Positions 45,586-55,500 of a stretch of 64,000 bases of DNA are shown piece by piece; within the stretch, counting starts at the first letter, position 1, and the number at the start of each line of letters is the position of its first letter. The notes beneath the pieces were generated by a model, which was not told where the DNA came from, did not search any database, and worked only from the letters and a program-made list of their open reading frames with translations. The DNA is from Lentinula raphanica (lineage: Eukaryota > Basidiomycota > Agaricomycetes > Agaricales > Omphalotaceae), in assembly GCA_027919835.1 (NCBI GenBank), contig JANVFP010000003.1:1116001-1180000 (forward strand). Direction: 5' to 3'. A program made the position numbers and the translations under genes.

Positions 45586-46205
45586 AGCTGGGCCAGAATC
45601 TGTTCTATCGTGGGCCTATGCTTGTCGAAGGAGGCGGTAAGGAGCTCGGTCCCCGCTGTATGCTCAAGATCATACAACACAGCAAGGATATACGATCTAT
45701 CATCACGAACTTTACTCCGGAGAGCCGGAATATTCATGAGTTTCTTCATCCCTTTGGTTTGAGCCGCCCGGTCTGCATATCTATTAGTACAGACTGCTAG
45801 AGGCAGACTGATGTAAAACTCCTTGTCAATGGCATAGTTCTTGATTTTCTTGGAGCGAGACGGTGGTTCATCATGGATCTTTGGCTGACCGTCCGCCAGT
45901 GATTTCCTATAACCAAGGCAATGGTGAACGCCAATGCACAGAAACAGGTCTGCTTTTTGTCGTTCTGCCACTGGTGCATTTGATTTGACCCACGCAGTGT
46001 TAGCGTAACTGTAAAGCCCAACTCGAAGGACTACGCCTTTGGCAGGAGCGTCGGAGGACTTTTCACTGGGATGCAATGACGACAATGATGGATGGTCGAC
46101 ATTCACGGGTGGCAAAGGACGTGCATTGACAGAGATCGAGAATGCGCACAACGTGAGAAGACTGACAGCGACAAAAAGGGTCGTTGAGAATCGAGAGCCC
46201 CGCAT
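45438..46205 (-). CDS. Secreted protein of the tandem family, copy 2 (14-aa repeat tail)
   Basis: Single coding exon of 255 aa, family not recognised. ATG 46205 opens a signal peptide (MRGSRFSTTLFVAVSLLTLC). The conserved core holds VGLYSYANTAWVKSNAP, ADLFLCIGVHHCLGYRKS, FYISLPLAVCTN and RSYILAVLYDLEH, all shared with copy 3. The tail is HPASSNPAMPNLVN, HPASSDPSIPNLIN and HPASSDPSITLLAR, three 14-aa repeats. Two Cys of the core (LCIG..HHCLGY) are conserved across the copies. The mRNA leader appears to contain an intron that is also present in copy 3. Confidence 0.7.
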   Translation of the reverse strand: MRGSRFSTTLFVAVSLLTLCAFSISVNARPLPPVNVDHPSLSSLHPSEKSSDAPAKGVVLRVGLYSYANTAWVKSNAPVAERQKADLFLCIGVHHCLGYRKSLADGQPKIHDEPPSRSKKIKNYAIDKEFYISLPLAVCTNRYADRAAQTKGMKKLMNIPALRSKVRDDRSYILAVLYDLEHTAGTELLTASFDKHRPTIEQILAQLKPVHPASSNPAMPNLVNHPASSDPSIPNLINHPASSDPSITLLARTPP

Positions 46206-46329
46206 CTGGGATGATGATTGGTGGACTCGCGCGTGGTCGGTTCGTGAATGATAACGGATGGCTAGAGGCCTGAGGGCAGAGAATGATGAGGGCGTGGGTT
46301 GTAACACTATTAAGTACTGTCGTTTCAAC

Positions 46330-46410
46330 TGTATGATTATAATATCAGCAAGAGCATAGAAGAAAAGAATTATCCAAATGCTTACCGCCAGCGTTGAAGC
46401 AAAGACAAGG
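46330..46410 (-). promoter_or_regulatory. Conserved 5' leader intron, copy 2
   Basis: Minus strand: the donor CAACGCTGGCG/GTAAGCAT and the acceptor side with CTGATATTATAATCATACAG/TTGAA match the same elements upstream of copy 3 (48464-48545). Confidence 0.6.
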
Positions 46411-46744
46411 CAATAACCGTCCGTCGTCGAGAAGGTACCCCTATTTATAGATCTTTGAGTCGAAGCCGAGTGTATGCACTGCCTACTACATACCGATACC
46501 ACACAGCCCAAACATCAATGCAAGTTCAGTGAACCATATACTATAAGATCGGAGCTAGTCAAATTCTAACGTCAGTAGAATCCTTGGTACTCATATGTTC
46601 ACCACTCCGTGTACTACAGTGCTCACTCTCGCTCTTCCAAGTGACTCGTGCTTGAAAAAAGCTAGTGGGAAACGGCTAAATTACGGTGGTGGCCTTCGTT
46701 TCATATAATCAAACTAATCGTTCGTAACGCTTACAGTCCAAAAA

Positions 46745-47290
46745 TAGGAACCCTCTCCTCCCTTCTCCTGCCCATGTCCAAGATCCAACGGATCAACATC
46801 GATCCGGTCATCCTTGTTGTGGGTATCGTACTTCTATTGCCTCCACTGACTGTGGTCTCGATAGTCCAGCGCAAACGTTCGTAGTAGGACAACTTGGGAG
46901 GGAGACGTTGATGGATCCTGAAGACGATAGAAACTCAGAATACGGGATGAGGAAAGGACGAAATTGGACAGGATGAGCCTCATTGTGAAGAGCAGAGGAC
47001 GGGTAGATGTAAGGATAGATGAGAGACAGGTAGTGCCCAGCAATGAACTGTCCACGTCGACGTAAACTGTACCACGATACCGCGCGCGTACGACTGCAGT
47101 GATGATCACTCCCATCAGTCCCTTCAACACGCTCCAGAATCAAACGCAGACGCCAAACATTTGAAGCACTGTCGAAAACATAGTGCTCTAAACAGCCCAG
47201 ATGAGCCATCCGAAAGGGACGATCGAGGCGACCAGCAGACCATGAACTGGTTTATGGACTAGGATAGTGTGGATGACATCGAACGAGAGA
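46745..47290 (-). pseudogene. Decayed copy of the PNS1-type transporter gene
   Basis: It matches the intact gene at 48780-50489 in order. CCATGTCCAAGATCCAACGGATCAACATC corresponds to its C-terminal end; GGGTAGATGTAAGGATAGATG and GTCCCTTCAACACGC to its central membrane region; CCAGATGAGCCATCC and TAGTGTGGATGAC to a more N-terminal part. Most of the C-terminal tail and several membrane segments are deleted, and the reading frame is broken repeatedly. It sits between copies 2 and 3 of the secreted family, as the intact gene sits upstream of copy 3. Confidence 0.82.
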
Positions 47291-47409
47291 GAGGTGTTTA
47301 CAGCCACCGATGTACCTGTCTCTACGGAGGCACACCGTGATTTCAACACGCCCTATGCTGAGTATCCCTTCTTCTTCGCGGACTGAACCAAGACTCGTAT
47401 TGGTCTGAG

Positions 47410-48423
47410 TTAGTGATTGATGAGATTAGCTACGGTGGGTGTCCATCCGCTAGCACTTCTTGCAGGAGCAGAGGGGCCACTCGCAGGAGCAGGGCGACCA
47501 TTCGCCGGAAGAGAGTGACCATTCGCCGGAAGAGAGTGACCATTCGCCGGAAGAGAGTGACCATTCGCCGGAAGAGAGTGACCATTTGCAGGAACAGGAT
47601 GGAGAATTGCAGGAGCAGAGTATTCACTCATCGGGAGATGAGGGCGAGGAGGACCATTCGCCGGAAGAGTGTGACCATTTGCAGGAACAGGGTGAGGAAT
47701 TGCAGGAGCAGAGTGATCACTCGTCGGAAGACTAGCTTTGATGGGGCGCGCGCGACAACCTGCAGGAACAGGACGATGACTTGCAGAGTAACCACTCAGA
47801 GGGTCATGATTACTCGTCATGAGATTAGTTACGGTGGGTCGACTGTAATCCGATGTCTTTTGAAGGTTGTCCAATTTTCTTTCTATCTCTAGCTTGTGAG
47901 AAGCGAAGCTGGGGGAAAGGAAGGGGTGAATGGTATCGAAGTATTTCAACACGGCAAGGATATAGGATTTGTCTTCATTGAACGGGTACTCAGAAAACGC
48001 CCTGAACAATGCGATATCTTTGATACAGTCGAGGAGCTGGCTGTTGTCTGGATGTTCATACGCGTTGGACAATATCGATATGGGCAATGTCACGAAGTAG
48101 GACGGATGGAACTCCAATGTGGGACCATATAAATGAGGGTCCAAATCAGATATGATTTCCTCCGCGCGGTCCGACTTCCTGTAACCAAGGCATTGAAGAT
48201 AGCCAATGCACAGAAGCAGAGTCGCTGAGTCGCGGTACCAGAACTCATTGAGTTTCACCCATTCCTTCCTGCGATGGTTGTAAAGTCCAACATTGAGCTC
48301 CATAATATCAGGAGGATTCAGTTCGGAACTCGGTGTCGGGTCTTGCTTGAACGGCAAGGGAGCAGCAGTGATAACCAAAAGGATTACAGCAGTAAAAAGA
48401 GCAGACAAAATTCGAGAGCGCAT
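47410..48423 (-). CDS. Secreted protein of the tandem family, copy 3 (7-aa repeat tail)
   Basis: Single coding exon of 337 aa. MRSRILSALFTAVILLVITA is the signal peptide. The core repeats the family pattern: VGLYNHRRKEWVKLNEFW, SATLLLCIGYLQCLGYRKS, YFVTLPISILSNAY and KSYILAVLKYFDTIHPFLSP. The last third is Pro/Ala/His-rich, with four perfect ANGHSLP units inside larger SAPAI(L/P)HPVPANGH blocks. The tail differs completely from the copy 2 tail although the cores match. No known domain; a secreted or wall-associated protein is likely. Confidence 0.72.
   Translation of the reverse strand: MRSRILSALFTAVILLVITAAPLPFKQDPTPSSELNPPDIMELNVGLYNHRRKEWVKLNEFWYRDSATLLLCIGYLQCLGYRKSDRAEEIISDLDPHLYGPTLEFHPSYFVTLPISILSNAYEHPDNSQLLDCIKDIALFRAFSEYPFNEDKSYILAVLKYFDTIHPFLSPSFASHKLEIERKLDNLQKTSDYSRPTVTNLMTSNHDPLSGYSASHRPVPAGCRARPIKASLPTSDHSAPAIPHPVPANGHTLPANGPPRPHLPMSEYSAPAILHPVPANGHSLPANGHSLPANGHSLPANGHSLPANGRPAPASGPSAPARSASGWTPTVANLINH
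47505..47740. repeat. 21-bp tandem repeats within a larger repeat
   Basis: Four near-identical 21-bp units (GACCATTCGCCGGAAGAGAG plus T) at about 47505-47595 encode ANGHSLP on the minus strand. They are followed by two diverged copies of a block of about 100 bp containing GACCATTTGCAGGAACAGG. Confidence 0.85.
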
Positions 48424-48463
48424 TGAGAATGATATTGGAGGGGGCGGACCGCAGTTTATTCAA

Positions 48464-48545
48464 CTGTACGTATGATCATAATATCAGTAAGGATAAGGTA
48501 GATAGAAGATATCCAGTAAATGCTTACCGCCAGCGTTGAAGTTTG
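48464..48545 (-). promoter_or_regulatory. Conserved 5' leader intron, copy 3
   Basis: Minus strand: donor CAACGCTGGCG/GTAAGCAT and acceptor ATACGTACAG/TTGAA, about 40 bp before the copy 3 ATG. The same pair occurs at copy 2, and the donor side recurs at 23751-23780. Confidence 0.6.
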
Positions 48546-48779
48546 TTGAAGTAGAAAAACAAGAGAGAACGAAAAAAAGAGAATCCGACGGCCATAAACA
48601 AGTACAAACCTAGTCTCCCTAGGCTAACAAGTTGAACGTCCAGTCTCCACCCATGATGAAGCTACTCCAGAAAATGACTGAGATACGATGATGGCCTTCT
48701 ATTCGTATTATCATGCTATCATACAGGTAAAACTAATCATGAAATCGTAATGCGTAAATCGAGTCCCGACTACTCAGCT

Positions 48780-50489
48780 CTACTCAAACAGTCCACTTCC
48801 GGGGAGATAGTAACCCTCTGGTTCGTCCCCATGTCCAAGATCAAACGGATCAACATCGTCCTTGTCGTGGTCGGCGGCGGCGATAGTACCCGGTCTAGTG
48901 TCCCCCTTGCCTTTGTCGCCTCTACTACCTCCATTGCTTCCACTGGCCGTGACGCCTCGTGGTAGTCCACCTGGTTTTCGCGTGTCCGTAGGAGGATGGA
49001 GGAACACATGAATAGACTCTGGAGAGTCTAATGAATTGGGAGAATCCGGAGATTCTGGATAGGGTGTAGAAAGTGGATGAGGACGCGGAGGGTGAGCAGG
49101 ATGAGTTGCAGGTGGCGAAGATGTTGAAGGATGAGGACGAGAAGAGGAGGGTTGGTCCGACTCAGACTCGAACACCTCTGCTACCCTTCTCTTTCGTTCC
49201 TTCCGTTCTTCGTCCTCGTTCCTGTTCCCAATCTGAGTCTGGTTCTGGTTCTCGTCCGACGCCCTTTGCTCAGCCTCAGTTTGTAAACACCAACAGACCC
49301 ATACCGCATCCGCCACATCGCTCAACAGACCGACAGAAAAAACAGATACGATCACCGTCGTGAGTGCGGCGATGAGAGAGACGGATGGGTACAATGTGAT
49401 GAGATACGTCAAGATGGCGAAAGGGACAGGAAGAGTAAGGGTTGGTAGCGAGAGGAATGATACGGGAATCATCGTCCTCGGTGTCTCATACTCCCCCACT
49501 TTCTTCGCCGCGTTCCAAAATGTGGAACGGGTTAGTGCGGCGTAGACCAATGCGTATGTTGTCCTTCCGGAGAATGATCTGAGAAGAGATAGAGGAGGAA
49601 AGGAGAGGACTCTTATGAAAAGAGAAGGGAGGACGAAAGAGGATAAAAAGGTAGGGATAGTGAGGAGGATGAAGGTCAGGAGACGGGTAGATGTAAGGAT
49701 GATAGATGAGAGACAGATAGTTCCTAGTAATGAACTATCCAGATCGAGCTGAACGGTACCACCAAAGTACCACGTGCCAACAATCGCAGTGGTCAACACT
49801 CTCACCAGTCCCTTCAACACGCCCCAGGTCCAAATCCAAACACCCAGAGTGAAGAGCACGCTCAAAGATGAAGTTCTCCAAACAGTCCAGATGACCCATC
49901 CAAACGGTACGACTGAGGCGGCTATCAGACCAACGACAAGCACGGCTGGATTGAGGACCAGTAGAATCGGGTTATGGAGTAGGACGGTGTGGATGACGGA
50001 GAGCAAAAGCTGTTGTCGGTTGAGTTGGGTGAGGAAGAGAGGAAGCCGGATCCTGGCGTTGAGGATGAAGAGGATGAAGAGTTGGGCATATGAAGCTAGT
50101 GCGGCGAAGAAGATGAGAACGAAGAGTGTGAGGAGTGATGAAGTAAAAGATGGAGATGAGGAGGATGTAGTTAAGAGAAGGATGAAAGCATGAATATAAC
50201 ATATAGCGAAAGATATTACCCATAGAAAAGCCCATATTCTATCTTTCGATTGCTTCTCTGGCTTTGGTCGCAGAAGAGAACGTTGTAAATCTTCTCCTTC
50301 TCCTTCTCTAGACTCTCCTCTCAACTCCAGCCCAGACCCTAGTCCTTCCTCCTCCAACTCCAACTCCTCATCGTTGTTCTCAGTAGAAAACGAGAAGAAG
50401 ATGGGCTCGTGCTCGGAGTATACCTCACTTCCTCGTTTGTTCAGAAATTGTGAAGCGTACGCTGCGAATGAGCGGTTCATGAGCTTCAA
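48780..50489 (-). CDS. PNS1: PNS1 / choline transporter-like (CTL) family protein
   Basis: Polytopic membrane protein of the CTL (SLC44-like) family; the yeast PNS1 substrate is not known. Single exon, 569 aa. The N-terminus MNRSFAAYASQFLNKRG is typical of agaricomycete members and is followed by an acidic stretch. About ten hydrophobic segments follow, for example FLWVISFAICYIHAFILLL and FVLIFFAALASYAQLFILFI. The conserved LDLDSSLLGTICLSSII and TTYALVYAALTRSTFWNAAK match the family signature. A long Ser/Pro-rich tail (ESPDSPNSLDSPESIH) ends GYYLPGSGLFE. A decayed copy lies at 46745-47290. Confidence 0.83.
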   Translation of the reverse strand: MKLMNRSFAAYASQFLNKRGSEVYSEHEPIFFSFSTENNDEELELEEEGLGSGLELRGESREGEGEDLQRSLLRPKPEKQSKDRIWAFLWVISFAICYIHAFILLLTTSSSSPSFTSSLLTLFVLIFFAALASYAQLFILFILNARIRLPLFLTQLNRQQLLLSVIHTVLLHNPILLVLNPAVLVVGLIAASVVPFGWVIWTVWRTSSLSVLFTLGVWIWTWGVLKGLVRVLTTAIVGTWYFGGTVQLDLDSSLLGTICLSSIILTSTRLLTFILLTIPTFLSSFVLPSLFIRVLSFPPLSLLRSFSGRTTYALVYAALTRSTFWNAAKKVGEYETPRTMIPVSFLSLPTLTLPVPFAILTYLITLYPSVSLIAALTTVIVSVFSVGLLSDVADAVWVCWCLQTEAEQRASDENQNQTQIGNRNEDEERKERKRRVAEVFESESDQPSSSRPHPSTSSPPATHPAHPPRPHPLSTPYPESPDSPNSLDSPESIHVFLHPPTDTRKPGGLPRGVTASGSNGGSRGDKGKGDTRPGTIAAADHDKDDVDPFDLGHGDEPEGYYLPGSGLFE

Positions 50490-50668
50490 AGGAGAGTAGT
50501 ATATTACAAGATATGAAAGCCAAGCAAACGGTCAGTGAGCGATAAAAAAGGTATACGTAAGCATATCAGTCACGTGCTGGGAGTGGAATGGGCGCTTAGT
50601 CACAGTGGTAGGAACCCAACGGTCCCAACCAACTGCGACTCCATGATCGTGTCAGTAAATACTACAGT

Positions 50669-51435
50669 TTAGTTATGTATACTGCCTTGGGGTCTCGAGC
50701 GAACTGGTCGAAGTTCCCGTTGGAGCATTGGAAAGTCCTCATTGGGACGTAGGAGCATCCAAAATTCCTGCAAGAACCTCTTCCATTCCTCCACTTGATC
50801 TGGCTGAAGCAATCCCTCGTACTTCACCTCATCCCCCCACCCGGCATATACAAACACGGTCATCACTGCAATCTGGAAATCCAACTGATCCTGGATCTTG
50901 AGCCCAGCCCTTGCCTCTAGCCTCTGGATATCCTTGAATCGCACTAAATAATCGTGCAGGTTCTGTGCCGAGCTCCACGGACTGCGCTGGAAATACAGGC
51001 AATCCTTGTGTTCAGGTGGGCCTATGGGCATCCGTGCCACGGGTCTGAGCACGCTCGGGAGTTCGGTAATCGGAACAAGCTCCTTTTGATCACTCTCATA
51101 GTGTAAGTCGAACGGACCGATTACAAGGTGAAGCTGTTGGCTTGTGCGGATTGGAGCAATAGCGCGGACGGTTTGCCGGTCCAATGTTCCATCCTCAAGG
51201 CGTCGCAACGATGAGCGCGTGAGCATGAGCGGCCAACCATTGGGTGTAGGTGGTAACACTACAATCCAGTCAGGAAAGCATACGTCATGTTGGTTCAATT
51301 GAAGCAAAGGAAATACTACGTACGTCCTACGTACTGACCATGCGCAGCGTTCATGGGGAGTGATACAACGATCATTGTCGAATGTGGGAAGGCAGAGACT
51401 GCAAGATAGTAACAGAAGAGACGTCGGAGGAACAT
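50669..51435 (-). CDS. Secreted orphan protein, 228 aa
   Basis: Two exons (51339-51435 and 50669-51258) join in phase to exactly 229 codons. MFLRRLFCYYLAVSAFPHST is a signal peptide; an in-frame stop just upstream supports this start. The mature part contains VLPPTPNGWPLMLTRSSLRR, LHLVIGPFDLHYESDQKE and LDFQIAVMTVFVYAGWGDEV. I recognise no domain and it is not evidently related to the tandem family nearby. A longer open frame through the intron is an artefact of the absence of stops. Confidence 0.6.
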
Positions 51436-52582
51436 GTCGTTCGAGCAGAGGAAGGAACTTCAAACCGACATACAAAGATGTTAGTCTAGAGACATTTTTG
51501 TATAATAGAAAGAGCTCACGCAATAATACGGTATGTAGTCTTCGACGCACTAAAATCTAACCAGTAGAAATGTCTTGAGTTGCTGCATGGATGACAACAC
51601 CTGGTCAGTCAAGCGTGTTTGGAAATGTTCTTGAACGCCTTCGACGTACCGAACCAGCGCTCACTCAGGAGGTTTGAAGAAAGAGATCGAAAGGGCTGTT
51701 GAAGAAAGGGAAAAGGAAGGTTACTTGATGATCTTGAAGTTGCGAGGTTTATTAGGGTTTGTCGCAAGGTGATGCAGGCGTATGATGCCGCAGGGGTGGA
51801 CAGCCATGAGAGGCCATAAGTCATGCCACCGCTTGCCACCGTCGGATTCGAAAGTTGAGCGTTGAACTTGCAGAAAGCTCCTGGCTGCTTTTGGTCCTCT
51901 TCTATGCGATAGTAGGCTGAACAGTGAAATGAACAACACATACGGCAAATCGACCGAAGATATTAGGAACCACAAGAGCAGATACATATAGGGATACACA
52001 CATAGCAGCACATATCATCTTCCCAAAGGCGAGTCGTCATTCTCTCGGTTTGAATTACCCTGCTGTATTCGTGGGGCTACATAGTGATGTTCGGGTGATC
52101 GGACTCGAAAAAGCCTCAAGAAAGCACCAGCGAAAGCAGCACTACACTACACCACGTACGTTCCTTCGGGATATCAGACGACAACGCAGAACTACGAATT
52201 CAGAAACCTGTGGGCCTATTTTCCGACATTCCGATTAGGCCTGGCGCCGCCTCTTCGATGGTAAAATATGATTTAAGATACCAGAAGACACCGTGAGGTC
52301 GAGCGAAGACATGTCCATAGTTGACTGGAGATTGGATCTATGTCTTGCTTGCGTGAAGTATTTGACTTGAGAGGACGGTTGACCTGTTTCGTCTCATCCA
52401 ATGAGGCAAGAGCAACGGATTAAGCTGATGGACTACTTACCGAACAAATCTTGGAAGACCTTTTGAAAACGAAAAGTTACATGTAATTCACATATGCACG
52501 AACAGGGAGAAGACTTGAAGAGAAAACATGAGAATAATGATAGGTAGATGCTTGTACAGTCCCAGAATGTTGAATATTGTTT
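51436..52582. other. Intergenic region upstream of the secreted orphan and downstream of MOT1
   Basis: About 1.1 kb with only short open frames and no recognisable motif. Confidence 0.45.
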
Positions 52583-55500
52583 CTACTTCCCGATAGATCC
52601 CAGAAACTTTGAAACATCGAACTCTTGATATTCCTCTTCCGGCGGAAGATCTTCTAACCCCTGTAGTAAATTCTGCTGGCTGACGAGCCCGCCACCGGAG
52701 CCTTCCTTGTTTTTGTTCTTCTTCTTCTTTTTGGCCGCCGAACTCGCATCGTCGTCCCCTTCAGACGTCCGTCGGAAAAGGTCAAGGACCAAATCAGTAT
52801 CCATCGACGAAAGACCCGAATTCTGCTGAGTAACGACCGAGTTGGCGACATTCAACTTGAACCGTTGAAGACTATTGAACGAGGGTTAGAAGACTGGCAC
52901 GACGTTCGGGTGTAGACATACCCCATGATCTTCTCCTCCAACGTCCCCTTCGTAATCAACCTATACACATTAACGACTTTCTTCTGCCCAATTCTATGCG
53001 CCCTATCCATTGCCTGCAGATCCTTCATCGGATTCCAGTCATGTTCCACAAAGATGACCGTATCCGCCCCAGTTAATGTCAAACCCAACCCGCCTACATG
53101 CGTCGTCAGCAATAGAACGTCGATACTCGGGTCTGCATTGAATGTTTGAACGATCGCGTGTCGTTTACTAGTGTCCGTCCCTCCGTCGAGACGCATGTAT
53201 GTTACAGAGGGCATGTGTGCTTTGAAGAGGTCCGTTTCAATGATATCGAGCATCTGTTTCATTTGGCAGAAGATGAGGACCCGGTGTTGCGAAAACGTGC
53301 CAGAGGAGCTGCTACCGTCCGAATCTGCGTTGCTGGTATCGATGAGTTCGCTTTTAACTCCATCAGCTGTAGGAGACGCGCTGCCTCCTATACCGCAATC
53401 TGAGAGTAATTGTCTGACAAAGGGAACGAAGAAACATTATTTCTGGATCAAGCATTCAGACAGATATCGCTCACCTTAAGGCAAGAAGCTTGGGAGCATG
53501 CTGAATATCTGCCAATCCTTCCGTCTTCTTCCCAACCTTTTCCAGTGCACCATTGATAGCGTCCTGATCCTTTAGTACCAGGGCAGGATGATTACACAGC
53601 TTTCGCAGGTATTGTAGAGATTGGAAGATATGTTGCTGAGCCCCCTCTTTGCTAGAAGACGACGAGGCAGACGACTGAACAGCGTTTTCTACATCTTGAC
53701 GACCCGAAGATTTTGAAAAATCATCGTATAGGTTCTTCTGCAATTCTGAGAGATCACAGTAGTAATCTTGTATGATCTTAGGCGGGAGATCATTGAGGAC
53801 ATCCTCTTTGAGCCGACGCAGGAGGAAAGGCAGCACTTGCTTGTGAAGGGCTTCAAGGGCCAGAGCAGCTACACAGAAAATGCTGATCAGCTGGATGTCA
53901 GGACTTGCGGTATATCTTTCCGCTCACCAGCTTCTCCGTTTTTTGATTTTCCATCACGATTAGACAAGATTGGTTTACTGAAACGCTCGTTGAAAGATGA
54001 TTCTGTTCCCAGGAAACCAGGCATGAGGAAATCAAACAAGCTCCATAACTCTAGAACGTTATTTTGAATGGGAGTTCCTGATAGTATGAGACGATGTTGA
54101 GCTTGTATAGACTTGACGGCTTTCGTTAACTTGGTCTTCGCGTTCTTGATGACATGTCCTTCATCTAGAATGCAGTACAACCAACGCACGGACTCCAGAT
54201 TATTAATGTCATTGCGGACCACTTCGTACGATGTGACCACGACGTCGTATGTGTTGAACTTGGGGACCAGCTTCGCTCGCTCTCGAGCATTCCCTGTGTA
54301 CATAACTGGCTTGAGATTTTCAGCATATTTCTGAATTTCGTAATACCAATGTCCTGTCAACGTCGGCGGACAGATGATCAATGAAGGAAGGTGCACAGCG
54401 TCGGGCGACTTGGTTTCTTTGTATCGTTCTGCCCGCTCGAAATGTTTGCTCGAAAGTATGCAAATCGATTGGAGCGTTTTCCCTAGCCCCATGTCTACAT
54501 GCCAAATATTAGAAACGACATTCGGTATGGATTCATTCGGGAATTTTACCATCACAGAGAATGCCATGGAGTTGATATTTAGCCAGGAATGCAAGCCAAT
54601 TGACACCGTCTTGTTGGTAATTGCGCAATTCGGCGTTGATCGGTACCGGTATCTTGTACTGTTCGACTTTACTGCCATCTAACAGCTGAGTGAGGAATTG
54701 TCGCTCTTCTTCTCGACGCTTTAGAAGCTCGTCCGGGAAGCCAGGAGGGTCTGGTAGACCAGCCTGAGCTTTGGTCAGATGATTGTGACAATATCGGAGA
54801 AAAAAATTCTACTTCGAGAGGAATCATCTTCACTACAGATGCAAAAGTGTTGGTTGCCGTGGCGCGGATATCCTCGTTTGCGTCGCTCATTCGCCCAAGG
54901 ACAGGAATCACCAAGAAGATCACATATGGAAGAGCCTTTATGTCCAGCTTTTGCACGATGTCTGGAAACTTGTGTCAGCGACGATGGGATATAAATTTTG
55001 GTAGAAGGCCTACGATAAACGAGTTCGGTAGCTCCTTGACGGTTTGCCAGAACCAGAGGATCGCTCATCAACGGCACCACTTCTTCAATCACGAAGCGCA
55101 TAGCATCCGCTGTTATGACTTCGCAGATAGTAGCCAAACATTTTGCTGCCGACTGACGTATGATGGCGAATTTGCTTCGCAAAGCCGTAAGAATCATGGG
55201 GAACGTGTCCGTGACCTTTGGCCATAGTTCCTGGTGGAATGTTGGTACGGCGGCTTCGAGCACACTGAGCGAATCAATGACGTCTTGTCCGAATTGCTTC
55301 TCCATAGCCGCATCGCATTCATCGGGGATGGCTTAATGAAAACTAAGATTACAGGATCGACGTAGCAGAATGGAAACATACCTGACTTGAACGCACTCAA
55401 CAAGCCTCCGACCATCGACTGCCACATGTTTGGTATTACGTCCAATAATCGGCCACCAAACTTGGTGGAAAGTTCGTTGAAGGCAAGACGAGCTCCTCGA

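Noticed and set aside
47505..47600. CRISPR-like regular repeats
   Set aside because: Units are contiguous without spacers, encode a protein tail and lie in a eukaryotic genome.
47413..47892. Plus-strand open frames of 159 and 91 aa over the 21-bp repeats
   Set aside because: Repeat units divisible by three without stops stay open in all frames. The minus-strand frame has the signal peptide and paralogs.
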